In this document: in pieces, positions 22,663 to 34,623 of the stretch | Position numbering within the stretch: position 1 is the stretch's first letter | Layout: every line of letters starts with the position of its first letter | DNA from: Ophioderma brevispina | Taxonomy: Eukaryota > Echinodermata > Ophiuroidea > Amphilepidida > Ophiodermatidae | DNA: 64,000 bases | Assembly: GCA_023653785.1 (NCBI GenBank) | Contig: JAMKCH010007199.1 | Span: forward strand, 19,071 to 83,070 | Reading direction: 5' to 3' | Program-made: the position numbers and the translations under genes | Notes under the pieces: model-generated | What the model saw: the letters and a program-made list of their open reading frames with translations, nothing else | Told to the model about the DNA's origin: nothing | The model's database searches: none

Positions 22663-22950
22663 CAGAGGGTGTTTGAACCAATCCCATAATGCATTGCAAT
22701 GGGCCTATATACTAAACACACGTCAGTACTTAGAGGTAAAAAGTGTTCAAAAAGTTTAAGAACCACACGACATTTCATAATCATGCTAAAATTATGTGTA
22801 CTAATGCTTTTTGGGTTAAAATCAGCATAAAAGTCAGTGTTTTTATATGTTGAGAATAGGATTTGTGTGAGATTACATGACCCTATTGAGGTGAAATTTC
22901 CCAAAACTGGTGCATTGTTGGATTGACTATTTGTGTAATACACCCTCTGT
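22663..22950. mobile_element. Inverted-repeat element (CAGAGGGTGTTT family), 8-bp target duplication
   Basis: The ends are CAGAGGGTGTTTGA and TACACCCTCTGT. TTGTAATG precedes (22655-22662) and follows (22951-22958). The interior matches the reverse complement of the second copy at 46258-46530, for example GTGAAATTTCCCAAAACTGG against CAGTTTTGGGAATTTTCACC. The long minus-strand frame across it is not a gene. Confidence 0.88.
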
Positions 22951-23848
22951 TTGTAATGTGCACATCCCATTGCTGCCCACTGGCTGCTACAGTGCTACCC
23001 CAGGTGACCCAAACAAAGAACTTGAAACCAGGCTACCAGCTGACTGATTAAGCCGTCTCGAAACTGACCAAGTTCGACATAAAAGGGTTTCCCAGGTCAC
23101 ATCACATATGAAGACTCAGAAATTGAAAATGCCCACTAGAAAAATAAATACTTGTATAGGGTGCAGTGTTTTAGGTATTTATAAACAAAGATGATCAAAC
23201 TACACAGCCAGATTCCTACTTGCAGTGTAACCCAGAGCTTAGGCTACTCCATGTGCACTCTTAGCTCTACTCCAAGGGTACCCCTTGATGCATTATTGAT
23301 GCAGTACCTACAACTAAGTAAGTACTTGTGAAGTACACAAGCCCCTGATGGATAGCAGCTATGTTTTCTAAGCAGTAACCATCCTATAGTGTACTCTGCA
23401 GTTACCTGCCAGGTGACTGACAGGTACACATGTAGGCCACCAAGTACTTCTGTAGGTACTCTACCCTACTATCTGCCTATTAGGCAGCACATTGGCTCAT
23501 AGAAGGCGCTAAACAATCCATTGTTGTTTACCCCTTTCTGATCATTTTCAAGCTTAGTAACATATTTGAGTTCAGCATCGCCGAAAACCCCTATGACATT
23601 TTGTGTACAAACGTATAAGGTGTTCACAGATTCAAGATTCCTTTATTCAGCATAACATATCGTACGTGACATAAAATGTATAATAGAGTATATTATATAA
23701 TAATACATAATAAATAAAGTATCAATTATAAACTGTACTAAGATGAGCAGGTGCGGAAAATGATATGCTAGGACCATGGACAACCCGATAGGGCTTATAG
23801 TTATTACTGGCACAGAGGAAATGTGTTTGGAGAGAGGAATCTTGAAGA

Positions 23849-24090
23849 ATGTTGTTGGAGTTTTGTGATGAAAAAGAGTTATGTGTAGAGAATACGTGGT
23901 TCAGGAAAGAGGACAAAAGGAAAGTGACGCATAGCTCGGGGGAAATGAGACAGATTGATTTTGTGTTAGTGGGCAATGGGAAGAGAAAATTTCTGAAGAA
24001 TGTTAAGGTGATTCCAGGAGAATTGCAAAATGGGTTGGTGGTTGCAAATGTGGATAAGAGGAAGGTGAAAAAGGTGGTGAGGAAGGTTAA
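23849..24090 (+). pseudogene. LINE AP-endonuclease C-terminal fragment
   Basis: The frame reads LLEFCDEKELCVENTWFRKE, then a Lys-rich stretch, then RQIDFVLVG and VKVIPGEL. This order (CVxNTxF then iDFvLV then D/PGEL) is the C-terminal half of the apurinic endonuclease domain of RTE/CR1-like LINEs, including the cdp2-like proteins often annotated in animals. The N-terminal catalytic part and any reverse transcriptase are absent. The frame runs into the inverted repeat of the element at 24089-25172, which marks a break. Confidence 0.8.
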
Positions 24091-25172
24091 AAAGTGGTGC
24101 AGCGCTCTCTTGTGTCATGTCTACATGTAGGCATGTAAAGAGTAATTATAGTAGGATTTTTTATTCCTGTCAGTTCATTAAAAGTTTTTGGGGCGTGTCG
24201 ACGATTCCATTCGTTCTGAGAGGGTGTATGCTTTACCCACTCATTCAATAGAAATTCTAATGGACCATGTCGGATCAGATTAAGGCCATAATTATAAAAT
24301 GTACCTTTTCTCCCGAAAAAATAATGCAAAGTACGACACTGAATAAATTCAAAAAAAAAACTTGAATAAAATGAAGCATTCAACATATGAAAAAGAAATG
24401 ATACGATAAGCTAATTATACTCGCCAAATTTATTCGTCTTATGGCTGGAAGAGGAGAAATCTCCACTGTCTGAATCGTACCACCATTCTTACAAACAACA
24501 TCAGGAATTTCAATATTTACATTAGTTTTTTCCCTTGTTGTTTTGCCAGCATGATTTATCTATATCAACAAGGCTTGCATGCATTTTCCTCAGGATTTTT
24601 CGTCACTAAGGAATATTAGAAAATCTGAATGTTTAAAGCTGGTTAAATTATTCGTCTGTTACAGAAATAATTTGGGGGGGGGAACTGGGTTTTTTTTTTT
24701 TTTTTCTGTTTTGTCTAATCATATATCTAAGTACTGAAAGTTTTCATCACTAATAACAAATACAATATTTACGTGGACTACTCCTCTTCAGATTAAGAGG
24801 TTCACCGGCCTCGATGTCATGACACTTCTCCCTTCTTGATTGTCTCCAAACAAAGGACTCGAGAGTGTGTCTCGACTGTAAGACATCTATTCAATTGAAT
24901 CTGGCTATGAAGCCTTTTCATATTCGATACAAAAAAGGGTTCATGTAAAATGGGTTAGAGCATCTTATTATGTTGAACAAAGTTGCCATTTGATCTGTTA
25001 ATACGCCTTTTTAGTTTTGATCTCAACTCATCCCCTCCAGATGGGTTCGTACCATCGACAATATGCGTTACGACAGGAATAAAAAATCTGATCTAGAGGG
25101 AGTATGTTGTTCAAATCCACTCCACCACAAAATTAAGGAACATGACACCAAGAGGGCGCTGCACCACTTTTT
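24089..25172. mobile_element. 1.08-kb element with long terminal inverted repeats
   Basis: The left end AAAAAGTGGTGCAGCGCTCT and TTGTGTCATGT pairs with ACATGACACCAAGAGGGCGC and TGCACCACTTTTT at the right. A second paired block lies inside (ATTTTTTATTCCTGTC near 24155-24171, GACAGGAATAAAAAAT near 25074-25090). The middle is AT-rich with no transposase. Confidence 0.85.
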
Positions 25173-26272
25173 CCCAGACCCGAGGCAAAAAAATTTTGTC
25201 ATTTCACGGTGAGATAGTTAATTATAATAGAATACAAAAAACAGCCATAATGTAAACAGGGATGAAATAAGGATTTCAGATCCAGGAGCAATTTTTGGTG
25301 TTTTTAAACATTTTATTGCCCCTGGTCTATACAATGTACAACAGTTTTGTTTCAGAACCGAGAGCATTTTTGCCTTTTAGCAAGGGGGAAATTTTGCCCT
25401 TGCCCCTGCTTATTTCAAGCCTGAATGTAAAGCAAAAAATGACCCATTATAGCCCACTCGGCTCCTATAAGAAATAATTTTTTTTCTAAAGGATTTTCCT
25501 GGATTTAAATTTAACTTTCACTGTCACAAGTAGTATGTTTTACCATGCTTAATTAACCCAACAATCATGTTGCCAAATGCTTGCAGGCACCAGGGGTGAA
25601 AAAATGCAAATTTCCCTTGGGAACTAAAATCGCCAAATTTCCCTCCCTCCAAGATTTTAAAAAATCCCTTTTATTTTCTTATGCATTCTTTATAAAGCAA
25701 CAAATTTCCCTCCCAAATATCAAATTTTTTTCGCATACCCTCCCACTTTTTCCAACATGGTTTTGTACATCAACCACTGCAATACAATGTATTAAATGTT
25801 GTCTGGAAGAACCAAAAACTTGTTAGTTAACATATTATTTCATTCAAATTAGCATTTTAAAAGGCATAGTGATTATTCTTTACTGATAATTCCATCTTGA
25901 AAAGGCTACTTGTGTACACTGCCTCCACTCAATGTACTGTACTAACCTGTGGCAAAATTAACAATCGAAAAAAATCCAACTCAATCCTACATTAACAATA
26001 TTGTACCTTTGTTACACGCAACAGTGCACAAAGCAATTTTGAGAGAGCAAAATGGAGATTTCCAGTTCACTTCACAAACAGTGTACATGTGGGTAAAAGT
26101 GGCGAAAAATGGCATTTGTTTTCTGGGGAAGGCTCTCAAAAACATGGCAATATATTTTAAAATTTTTCATTTCATTTTTAATCTTTTCCAAAAATGCTAA
26201 TTAAAATAAAAATATGCCCTGGTTCCAAACCAACCCAAGATTCAAAAATTCTTAAGTACACTCAGTACTTAA

Positions 26273-26722
26273 AGAGGGACTCGGAGACATTAATTAAGGT
26301 GGTAATGGGTGTATTCATGCGCGGATCCAGGAGGGGGCCACGCGCCCACCGGTAATTCTGCAAAATCTTAACAAAATCACCCAATTTTTGGACCTTTTTT
26401 TGGACAAGTTTTACCTTTCAGCCCCCAGGTAATTTTGACCGTTTTTCAAATCCTGGACCGCCCCTGGTATTGGACTCAACCAGAAAAGACGTGAGCATAA
26501 GAGGATATCGAGTTGTGAGAAATAACATTTGTGTTCGGTAATCATAGGTTCAGTGTATTGAAGTTGCTGTCATCTGGCTTTGATAACCAGCAAAATAAGA
26601 TGCAACGTTTCACTGATTTCATCCGGGTAAATTCTTCACAGCCCGATATCCTCTGATGCCCATACCTTCTGGTTTTGTCCAATACCAAAACCTTCTTAAT
26701 TTTTTCCCTCCATAGTCCCTCT
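26273..26722. mobile_element. TTAA-flanked inverted-repeat element (AGAGGGACT family)
   Basis: TTAA at 26269-26272 precedes AGAGGGACT, and AGTCCCTCT is followed by TTAA at 26723-26726. Inner paired blocks are GGTATTGGACTCAACCAGAA and TTCTGGTTTTGTCCAATACC, and GAGGATATCGAGTTGTGA and TCACAGCCCGATATCCTC. The left arm is split by the element at 26316-26468. Confidence 0.85.
26316..26468. mobile_element. Nested small element inside the AGAGGGACT element
   Basis: The ends CGCGGATCCAGGAGG and CCTGGACCGCCCCTG are imperfect inverted repeats. GTATT occurs at 26311-26315 and 26469-26473 and is present once in the uninterrupted opposite arm of the host element. That fixes the insertion point. Confidence 0.75.
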
Positions 26723-26765
26723 TTAAGATACACTGGTACATTTGAAAAATAGTGTGCCCCTCAAG

Positions 26766-26960
26766 ATTTTTCAAAAATCGATATTTTTGCATGTTTGTAC
26801 AGCCCGATGTAACTCCACTAGTGCGTCTTCACAGTCGTGGCGTGGCGATGCTGGCGATGAATTTAACATCGCAATAACCGCGCGAATGAAAGAGTCTGGG
26901 GGGGGGGGGGGGGGGGTATCCTCCGAGCGCAAATTTCTCATCTCGGTAAGTTGTTGCTGT
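26766..26960. other. CpG-containing island with poly(G) run and open frames on both strands
   Basis: CpG is frequent here (GTCGTGGCGTGGCGATG, ACCGCGCGAATG), unlike the flanks. A run of 20 G lies at about 26897-26916. On the minus strand the run of C then AG could be an acceptor leading into SFIRAVIAMLNSSPASPRHD and ending at a stop. On the plus strand a GTAAGTTG donor follows at about 26951. It might be a first exon or promoter, but there is no further support. Confidence 0.25.
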
Positions 26961-27892
26961 ATTATTTTATTTGACAACTAAAGTTGCCAGTTGGCATTTT
27001 CATAACAATTTAGAGAATATCTACATACCATTCCTATTTTGACGATAGAGCCTCTGGATTTCCCAAATGAGATCCAGCAAACTAGAATAGATGAGCGATA
27101 TTATTTACGATACTAGGTCAAGTTATATTAAAATTGTTATCCATGCCTGTTGATCAAGTAATATAGGACATATTGCCAATATGCATGTTGACTTTCTGGG
27201 GCAAATAAGTACATGTTCTGACTCGTTGTATTGTTTTACCCCATTTAAGTTTCGCACATCTTCAAGGATTTTGCATGACTTTTATCATTGTTACATGCCC
27301 AGTTTGATGATGACCATTAGTAGTCTACCTACATTTGTACATGGGGTTGGTCATACATGCAACATGTTAGGATGCGGATCTCAGAAGATTCAGTGGGTAA
27401 ACCAAATATTTCGCACTAAAGAACCGCCACCAACATTTCTTTACTATATCCTTAAAAATAATCATCCCTCGTATGGGATTCATACTATTTTTTCGTCACT
27501 AATCCATACTTTTATATTGTCCATTTAATTGTATCTTCATTGGATGATATTGTATGTTGATTATCGGGCTGATGGGAGATTTTTAAGGCGGGTTCAGCTT
27601 GGTTTTCATGAGGTAATCGCCCGACCTTGGATCCAAATACAGCCAATCAGAGAATTATCGTGGCCGCGATAGTCGCCGAGAGTTTGAACAAAATTCAACT
27701 CTCCCGCGAAGGCTCAAAACCATCGCGCGAAAGAAATTCTTTCGCCGAGGCATAAAACAATCGGGGTAGTTGCATCGCAGCCGCGATATCGCGGACGCGA
27801 AGTGGATGTATAACGGCTTAAAGCTTTATATACCACAAGCCCTCACCCGAAATGATTAATAAGGCCACGAATTTTTAGTTTTAAAAAAACGT

Positions 27893-28718
27893 TGAACATT
27901 TCTGGGAACAAGCTGAAAATGTCAGGATTGGTGCAGAAATGTGTCGAAAACTACTAAAAGTCCCCTAAATCCTCTTTGTGCTTTTTCCAATAAGGGGAAA
28001 ATTTTGTACAGGGGTAAAATTACAAAATAATTAAATTGTCCTGAAATGTGTTCCAACATTTTTTGTCATGTCCCAAAGATCAATAAAAGGTATAGTTTTG
28101 CCCTATCTACACGTTGTAGTTTAAGTATACGACCTAAAATCATTCAAAGTCATCCGGGGGTCAAATATTTTCAAATATCCAATTTTATTGAACCACCAGG
28201 TTCCAATTGCTCGTAGAGTCATTTCAACGAAATGTTCATGCAAATCACCTACATGGATTCAATATTGACATTTAAGAGCAGAAAGCAGTGACACCCATAG
28301 AGCTGTAGAAAAAACCCCATCACACTTGGCCCTGTAATTTTTGCAAGTTAATGACCATCACCTGTTGTTAATATTCATTTTGGTTTTCATGTACAACTAG
28401 ATGAAGAATTTGACACATCCTTTCAGAAGAATCCGACCATTCTGAAAATTTACCCCCAGGATGACCTTGAGCCTTTTTTACCCATAGTATTAAACTACAA
28501 GCCATAGATAGGCAAACTATACTTTTTTTAATCCTTGGGACATGACAAAAATGTTGGAACACATTTAGAACAATTGAAATATTTCTTATTTTTACCCCGT
28601 ACAAACTTGCCCCCTTATTTTCTGAAAATGACAAGAGGATTTTTGGGGACTTTTAGTATATTCTTCTAGACCTTTCCTGCACCACTTCTGACTTTTACTT
28701 GTTCCCCGAAATTTCCAC
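27893..28718. mobile_element. Foldback element with arms of about 275 bp
   Basis: The left arm (about 27893-28170) and right arm (about 28445-28718) are imperfect inverted repeats. Paired landmarks are TTTCTGGGAACAAG with CTTGTTCCCCGAAA, ACTAAAAGTCCCC with GGGGACTTTTAGT, and ATGTGTTCCAACATTTTT with AAAAATGTTGGAACACAT. No gene lies inside. Confidence 0.85.
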
Positions 28719-30599
28719 CTTTCCATTTTGTTTAAGTTTATTAATCCTTGCCTATACGACCAAATCAGCTTCCTTATGGGTAAACAGAAACGATTTGATA
28801 ATTTAACGTCGTCGGCGAGTTTAAAGTCACAGCACACCGACGAAAATGGCTTTACACAAGACACAACGCACTCTGTATGCTTGTTTCTTCTCACGCTAAT
28901 GCACACTGTTTGACCGGTCTGATACCTTTGTGGTTTTAATATCAGTGATATGGTCAAAAATATTCATGTAATATCCAACACCATTTGTTTTGATTAAAGT
29001 TTGGAAAACTTAAAAGTTGGCCTACAAATTACCTGATGTCTTTATCCTCAGCTCATTAATCCCTATCTGTTTTTGGGGTATTTATTTTTATATGTAAAAT
29101 ATATCTCTGTTCTTCCAATGGCCCTAGGCTACCATTTGAGAGCAAATTGAAGAAATTTTCTGAAAATGTGCCAGTGCCCGCTTTAAATAGCTGAAGGGGT
29201 TTTTTTTCAGTAGTAGTTTCAATGAGATTTCCAGCCCTGATATTTCTTCTCAGATCATCTTGACTGGAATACATTCTCTGTATTTCTTTGCAATCCTCAG
29301 ATTCTCTGACCGTGGAATTTCATTTCTTAATTTCTCACATTGATTCTCCTATTTATTAGTCCTTTGCAGCTCTTAATTTACAACCACAGTAACTAATGAA
29401 TAAATGATCCCCCCCCACATTTCTTCCACAAATTACATCTGCAAAGTAAGTAAAAACTGAAAATCATTATGGCAAGACGGTGGCCATTCACTGCCATCAA
29501 ACTCAACCAAGTACAATTTTCAAATTAAAGTGAAGATATCTACCATCTGCTAAGCATAAATTTTAGAAGAAACTTACATCTGTTCACGTCAAAATGTGTT
29601 GAACAGGCCATGCCAGTAAAGTATTTCCCTTGGAGTCATCGATTATTACAAGCCTTGTTTTATGGTTTGCAATAACCAATTACACATAATTACCATTTTA
29701 TCCTTGCACCTACTCTTCATCATGTGTTAAGGATTTATTAGTGTGAGGCCCGTTCCACAGTATTGCCCACTTTTTGTCAACCTGGGGGTCATTTTTTCAA
29801 ACCTAGTGTCAGTTTGTTATTTGTTTTCTAATTTGTATAAGCCTATAAATTTTTAAGGAAAATAGAAAGCACAGACCGAATCTTTTCTCCTTTATTACTT
29901 TTTTTTAATCAGAGATTTTTTTGAAAATTGAGCCATTTGGGTAAAAAAATGCCAATAGTTTTTAATGGAAATTAGATTAATTGCCAAAAAAATTAGATGT
30001 GTCTTCATCATAAATTAAAGTAGCCCCTTCAGTCAATACCAGCTGAAATATTAACATTGACGCTTGAATTTAGACAATTTTCTTGACATTTTTGCTTCTA
30101 TTTTACCCCTCCCCACAACAAGGTTCTTGACATAAAAAAGTTGTTATTTATAAAATCAACAAAGTACCCAGAGCAGAGTGATTTTTTCATTAATTGATTA
30201 GTTGTAAGGCTGGGAGAACATTTGTACCGAAAGCAAGCAATCTTCACCCATTGATTTAGCAGATAATTCGCTTTATGTCCACAGGTTGGACGTGACATGT
30301 GAACCGAATTTTGACTTAAAATCTAATCTTTTTTGCATTTATTAAAAACAAAACGATTTAAGCTTCTATAAAATGAACAACTACTACCTTCCCTAGTGAA
30401 TGCTTTGTTTCCTCTTCATGCCCTTCCAATATTCCAAAGCTGTTATATTTGCATGGTTTGAAGTTGCTTTGGGTGACAAATGAAAATGTGAACGGGCAAT
30501 TTTTTGAAAATTTACTAAACTGATCACACTCAAAGTAAGTTGGTAGTTCACATACCCATGGAAACAACTAGAAACATACTATAATTTAAAGTTGCAGAC
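28719..30599. other. Spacer, no gene seen
   Basis: AT-rich sequence with short frames only and no recognised domain, strong splice-site pair or clear inverted repeat. Confidence 0.5.
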
Positions 30600-30607
30600 C
30601 TCCTCGT

Positions 30608-30772
30608 CAGTGTTCAAATTTAGAAAATAAAGTTACATGCACAATGAGATTTTTTTGAGAAAATGGGCTCAAAACCCAAATTTCTGCATGCACAGGCAAA
30701 ATTTTTTACATGCACAGAGCAAATGTTCCATGCATCTGTGCATGTAAAACCCCCTCTAAATCGAACACTCTG
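30608..30772. mobile_element. hAT-like element, second copy of the 8470-8809 family
   Basis: The ends CAGTGTTCAAATTTAGA and TCTAAATCGAACACTCTG are imperfect inverted repeats. The 8-bp duplication CTCCTCGT is at 30600-30607 and 30773-30780. The ACATGCAC and GTGCATGT words of the first copy are present. It is shorter than the first copy (165 versus 340 bp). Confidence 0.9.
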
Positions 30773-30796
30773 CTCCTCGTTTTTTGAGATATGCCA

Positions 30797-31222
30797 ACAT
30801 CGAGTGTGTTGGACGTGACCAAATTGTGAAAAAAGTAAAAAATTAAAAAAAAAATTTCATGTTTGATGGAGCCAAGTCATTTTACAGTGGTTTTCAAAAC
30901 TTTTAGTACATTACTAGTAAGTGAAATCACTCTCGATAGTAAGTAAGACAAACATAAACACATAATACATAAACAATAAAAGACAACAGGGCTTTCTTCT
31001 GCAAAAAGTGTGGGACGTGACAAATTGTGAATCTGACATTGCGGACACGATTTCAATAAAACCATTCTGAATTAATTCAAGGACCTGTCATATAATTTTG
31101 TGTGGGAGTATCATGAGGGAATGTCTTTGTAAATGATACAATCAAATGCCACAGAGATCCACCACCGGAAGTGTCAATAAATGGTATTCAATGTGAAACG
31201 AAAAATGTCACGTCCCAACACC
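30797..31222. repeat. Possible inverted-repeat element with GGACGTGAC words
   Basis: GTGTTGGACGTGACCAAATT near 30800 and TGTCACGTCCCAACAC near 31206-31221 are inverted. GGGACGTGACAAATTGTG lies between, near 31015. No coding potential is evident. Confidence 0.45.
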
Positions 31223-31596
31223 ATTTTTGATTGCTGCCATATAAATTGTTGAGTCACTCTGCTACCCTTATTTCACATGGTAAGAAGTTTCACTAGTTGC
31301 CTATAAGAACTCAAAGTAAAAATTGACAGGTTTTACATAGCTATATGGCAGCCCTGAAAACAACAAGGGGCATGTTTTTTTGTTTGAACGCCATCTCGGT
31401 CAAATTTTGACCATTTTGGTGTGGGGGCCCGTCTCCTGAAATACAGCACAAATAGTTGGTTTAGCTATGCGAGGTAATTTCTATTAGAGATCTAAGTAAA
31501 ACCACAAAAAGTGACTCTGTATCACCTTCCTGTAAAAAATCCTATAGGTTTTAAGTGAAATTCAAAAAGTTGGCAATACGTACGCTTTTGCACTTG

Positions 31597-31864
31597 TCTG
31601 GCCAAGGTGATTTTGTCCACACGGGCCCGCGCTCCTTGCTGTTTTGGTCTCCCGTTTGTGGTTTGTGGTGGTGTCGGAAGTCTCCCAAATTGTCCTTCGT
31701 GTCTGCCCTTTCAGCATCATCTTCTTGGTGCCAGTAAGCTGGCGGCACACTCAGGGACGTCAGCACCGATAGCCAATGGGCTTCCTGATCGGCTTTGTTT
31801 TGGTTTCTTTCTTGGCGGAAGGCTGTAGCCTTTACATTTTCGGCAGAGAGCAAAACCAGTGTGT
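31597..31864. repeat. Segment P, first copy (unclassified GC-richer repeat)
   Basis: This repeats at 34141-34410 with many small indels. Shared words are CCCAAATTGTCCTTCGTGTC, GATAGCCAATGGGCTTCCTG and TTTTCGGCAGAGAGCAAAAC. Minus-strand frames in both copies share DDAERADTKDNLGDF and a C-x2-C word (FALCRKC), hinting at a decayed element protein read on the minus strand. The family is not recognised. Confidence 0.85.
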
Positions 31865-33617
31865 CGTGGTTGTGAAAATTTTGCTCCTACCTTTGCGAGA
31901 AGATTACCCCTGCTGGACATAATCTCCGATGTCTTAAGCCTAAATGCTCGCTCCCTAGTAAAGAATGGGCATCCCCCGGGGCGAAAACCGAGTCTGGAAT
32001 AGCTCATTGTGGGAAAAATTCGTAGTTTGTCTGAGGTTCTTCTCGGGGCCCGTTTGCAGCCGATCTAATAACTGAGTAGGGGTGGATTGGTGATGGGGAG
32101 GCCAAACGCTGGCCTCCCCCATGTGAGTTCAGATCGTTTCCATGAGCGTGGACGCGTGTGTAGCAATGCCAATTGGGTAGTTTTTTAAAAGTTTTTTTCA
32201 CTGGTACGTGGCGTGTCGTACCCTCGGGCTGGTTATTGGCATGAGGGGTTTTGGATTGTTTCAAGGTAAGATAGGCAGCTTGCCGGGCAAAAGCCGTAGC
32301 GTAGCTTCCGAACTCGTGCCAGTCATGGTCAGACTGTGGACTAGGGTCTGGCAAGAGGCGGGTTTTCACTTCCAAAATTTTTTCATGCATACATTGGGGC
32401 CTTGTCAAGTTGCGTGGGCTGTAGCTTATCCTGTTGAGTGTTTGCCTATTTGATTAACTAGTTTAGGTTGGCTCGGGGCCGTCTGGTTGCAGAGATTTCC
32501 GTTTTTCTCCTCCTATCACTGGTAGTCCAACCCCCCTTTCCGTCTCTTATTATACAGTCGATTCCCAAACATTAGCGTGAGCGCCATTGCTAGGACTGTG
32601 TGCGTGCAGTATGGGCTAAAGTGGTACCGTTGGGTTGTGGATGAGGCGGTTTTCCGAGCCCGAAAAGGGTGACGTCACAGGTTCGTGTAAACCCGGGATA
32701 TTCTGCATGGGAATTCCCCGAATCAGGCAATGTATCGATTGTGCGTGAGTAGCATGTTTTGAAGCTTTGTCAGGTGTTATCAAAGCCGTAAAAATACTGT
32801 GTTTGAAAAGTTTCTGTAAGCGTAGTGGCCCTCTGACTCGGGGATTGCTTGGTGAAATTTGGTGGTATGGAAGCGTTTGTCCCAATGTAAAATGTTGTTG
32901 ACCGACCGACTGCTGGTTGTGCAACACGTCGGATAGTCCCACACGGAGTGCATAGTGGGTTGTCGATTTTCGTGTCAAAGCGCGAATAGGTTAGGTTAGG
33001 GAGGTTTGGAGTGTTTTTGTTGTGCTTTCAATCGTGGGTGCTTGGCCGTCAGCGTTACCCTTGGGTCCACTCCAGCGAATAATAATGGTAGCATTGGTAG
33101 TAATGATAATCATGATGGGCTGTGTGGTTCTGGGTAGTGGGATAAAAAGAAAATAGATGATAAATTAAATAATAAATTCAAAAAAAAAAAATAATAATAA
33201 AATCACAAATATTGAAACTCAATTAAATGGGTCAATAATAATAGGGTGTTTGTCCTGGGTACCAGTTTAAAATAATAGATTAAGGAAATTAGTGGAATAA
33301 AATTAATAATGGGAAATAAAATGGTCATAAAATAGGTCTTTTGCAACGTTTTATAATTTAGTTGGGGTGTGATTGGGCCCATGGAGGTGCCTTCATGTTG
33401 TCTGCAGTGTCATTTTGGGTTCCTTCATTAAAATAATTTTTCAGCAAGGGTTAATTAATAATCTGGATAATTTTAACAATAATTTAGACAAAGGTAATTT
33501 AGATGGCATAACTGGGCATCAGATCCCGTTGTTGGCTCCCTCAAAGGGTTGCACTCAGAACGGGGGGGGGGGGGGGGTATGGCAAGGGTTTGCACTCCGT
33601 GATCTTCGCCCTTGGTT
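31865..33617. other. Rest of the unclassified repeat block; minus-strand frames of unknown kind
   Basis: Minus-strand frames at 32408-32004 and 32978-32616 (134 and 120 residues) are longer than usual for this window and lie in GC-richer DNA. They contain DWHEFGSYATAFARQAAYL and GIPMQNIPGLHEPVTSPFSG. They may be parts of a retroelement protein related to segment P, but no diagnostic motif (zinc knuckle, protease, RT) is visible. An A-rich AATAAT stretch lies at about 33150-33330 and a poly(G) run at about 33562. Confidence 0.35.
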
Positions 33618-34122
33618 GGCGGTTTTTGGGGAAAAATGGCAGTAGTAGTAGCGTCAGGACTCATTTTTCCATATGGTTTGGGTTGTGTTTTGACCAATTT
33701 CCGCTCATATTAAGGGAGTTGGTCTTGGAGCTGTTTGATCGAGTCAGAGGCCCTTAGTGAAAGAGAATGTGAAGTCCTAAGCCTGTGCGATGGTTTTGGT
33801 TGTTTGAGGTGGACTCCGCTCACGTGAGGGAGTTAGCTTTGAAACTGGATGCTTAGACATTTATAACAATTCGTGTGGATGTGATGGGATCAAGTGGAGT
33901 GTTGTGAATTGGGCCCTTGTACGTTATGATGAATAATCGCCGTATTATTGTGGTATTGTGAGATTGGGCAGTAGCCCTGTTGTGTCTAGTAATGGCATCT
34001 GCGGTGTCATTCACATGGTTATGTAGTGTGACGTGCTCTCTTGCCAGCTCCACGTTTAATTTTCCTGGCTGTGGAGCACCACCACATTATTTTGGGTTGG
34101 ATAAGGGCCCTCTGGGGACAAG
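33618..34122. repeat. Segment Q, first copy
   Basis: Repeats at 34624-35123. Shared words are GTAGTAGCGTCAGGACTCA, GAGAATGTGAAGTCCTAAGC, GCCCTTGTACGTTATGATGA and AATTTTCCTG-CTGTGGAGCA. Copies differ mostly by one- to four-base indels. Confidence 0.9.
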
Positions 34123-34140
34123 TACAGCTTTTGCCAGCTG

Positions 34141-34410
34141 TCTGGCCAAAGGTGAGTTTGTCCACACGGGGCCCGCTCCTGGCTTGTTTTGGTCTCCCGT
34201 TTGTGGTTTGGGGGTGGGGTCAGGAAGTCTCCCAAATTGTCCTTCGTGTCTGCCCTTTCAGCATCGTCGGCCTTGAGTGCCAGTAGCTGCGGCGACACTC
34301 AGGTGACGTCAGCACCTGATAGCCAATGGGCTTCCTGATCGCGTTGTTTTGGTTTCTGGCGGGAAGGCTGTAGCCTTCACATTTTCGGCAGAGAGCAAAA
34401 CCAGTGTGTT
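34141..34410. repeat. Segment P, second copy
   Basis: Second copy of 31597-31864. Together with Q it defines a tandem arrangement Q-P-x-Q of about 1.0 kb period, the last unit cut off at 35123. Confidence 0.85.
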
Positions 34411-34623
34411 GTTTGAAAATTTCCCACCACCCACCCACAAAATTCTGTGTAGGGTGGGTGCCCCCCTGAAGTGCGGGAGCCTTCGGGGGGGTAGCGGGTG
34501 TGTTCCAGAATGAGTGTAAGGCAGGAAGGGCGGCGGGTACCCCTGGCGGGCTGGAGTGATGTCACTAGCATGACCTTACACAGTTCTGGTCAGTGTGGGC
34601 CTTTGATGTTTGGACAGGCTGTA

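Noticed and set aside
22446..22970. 174-residue minus-strand open frame
   Set aside because: It spans a non-coding inverted-repeat element (22663-22950) and its target duplications; no domain or splice support.
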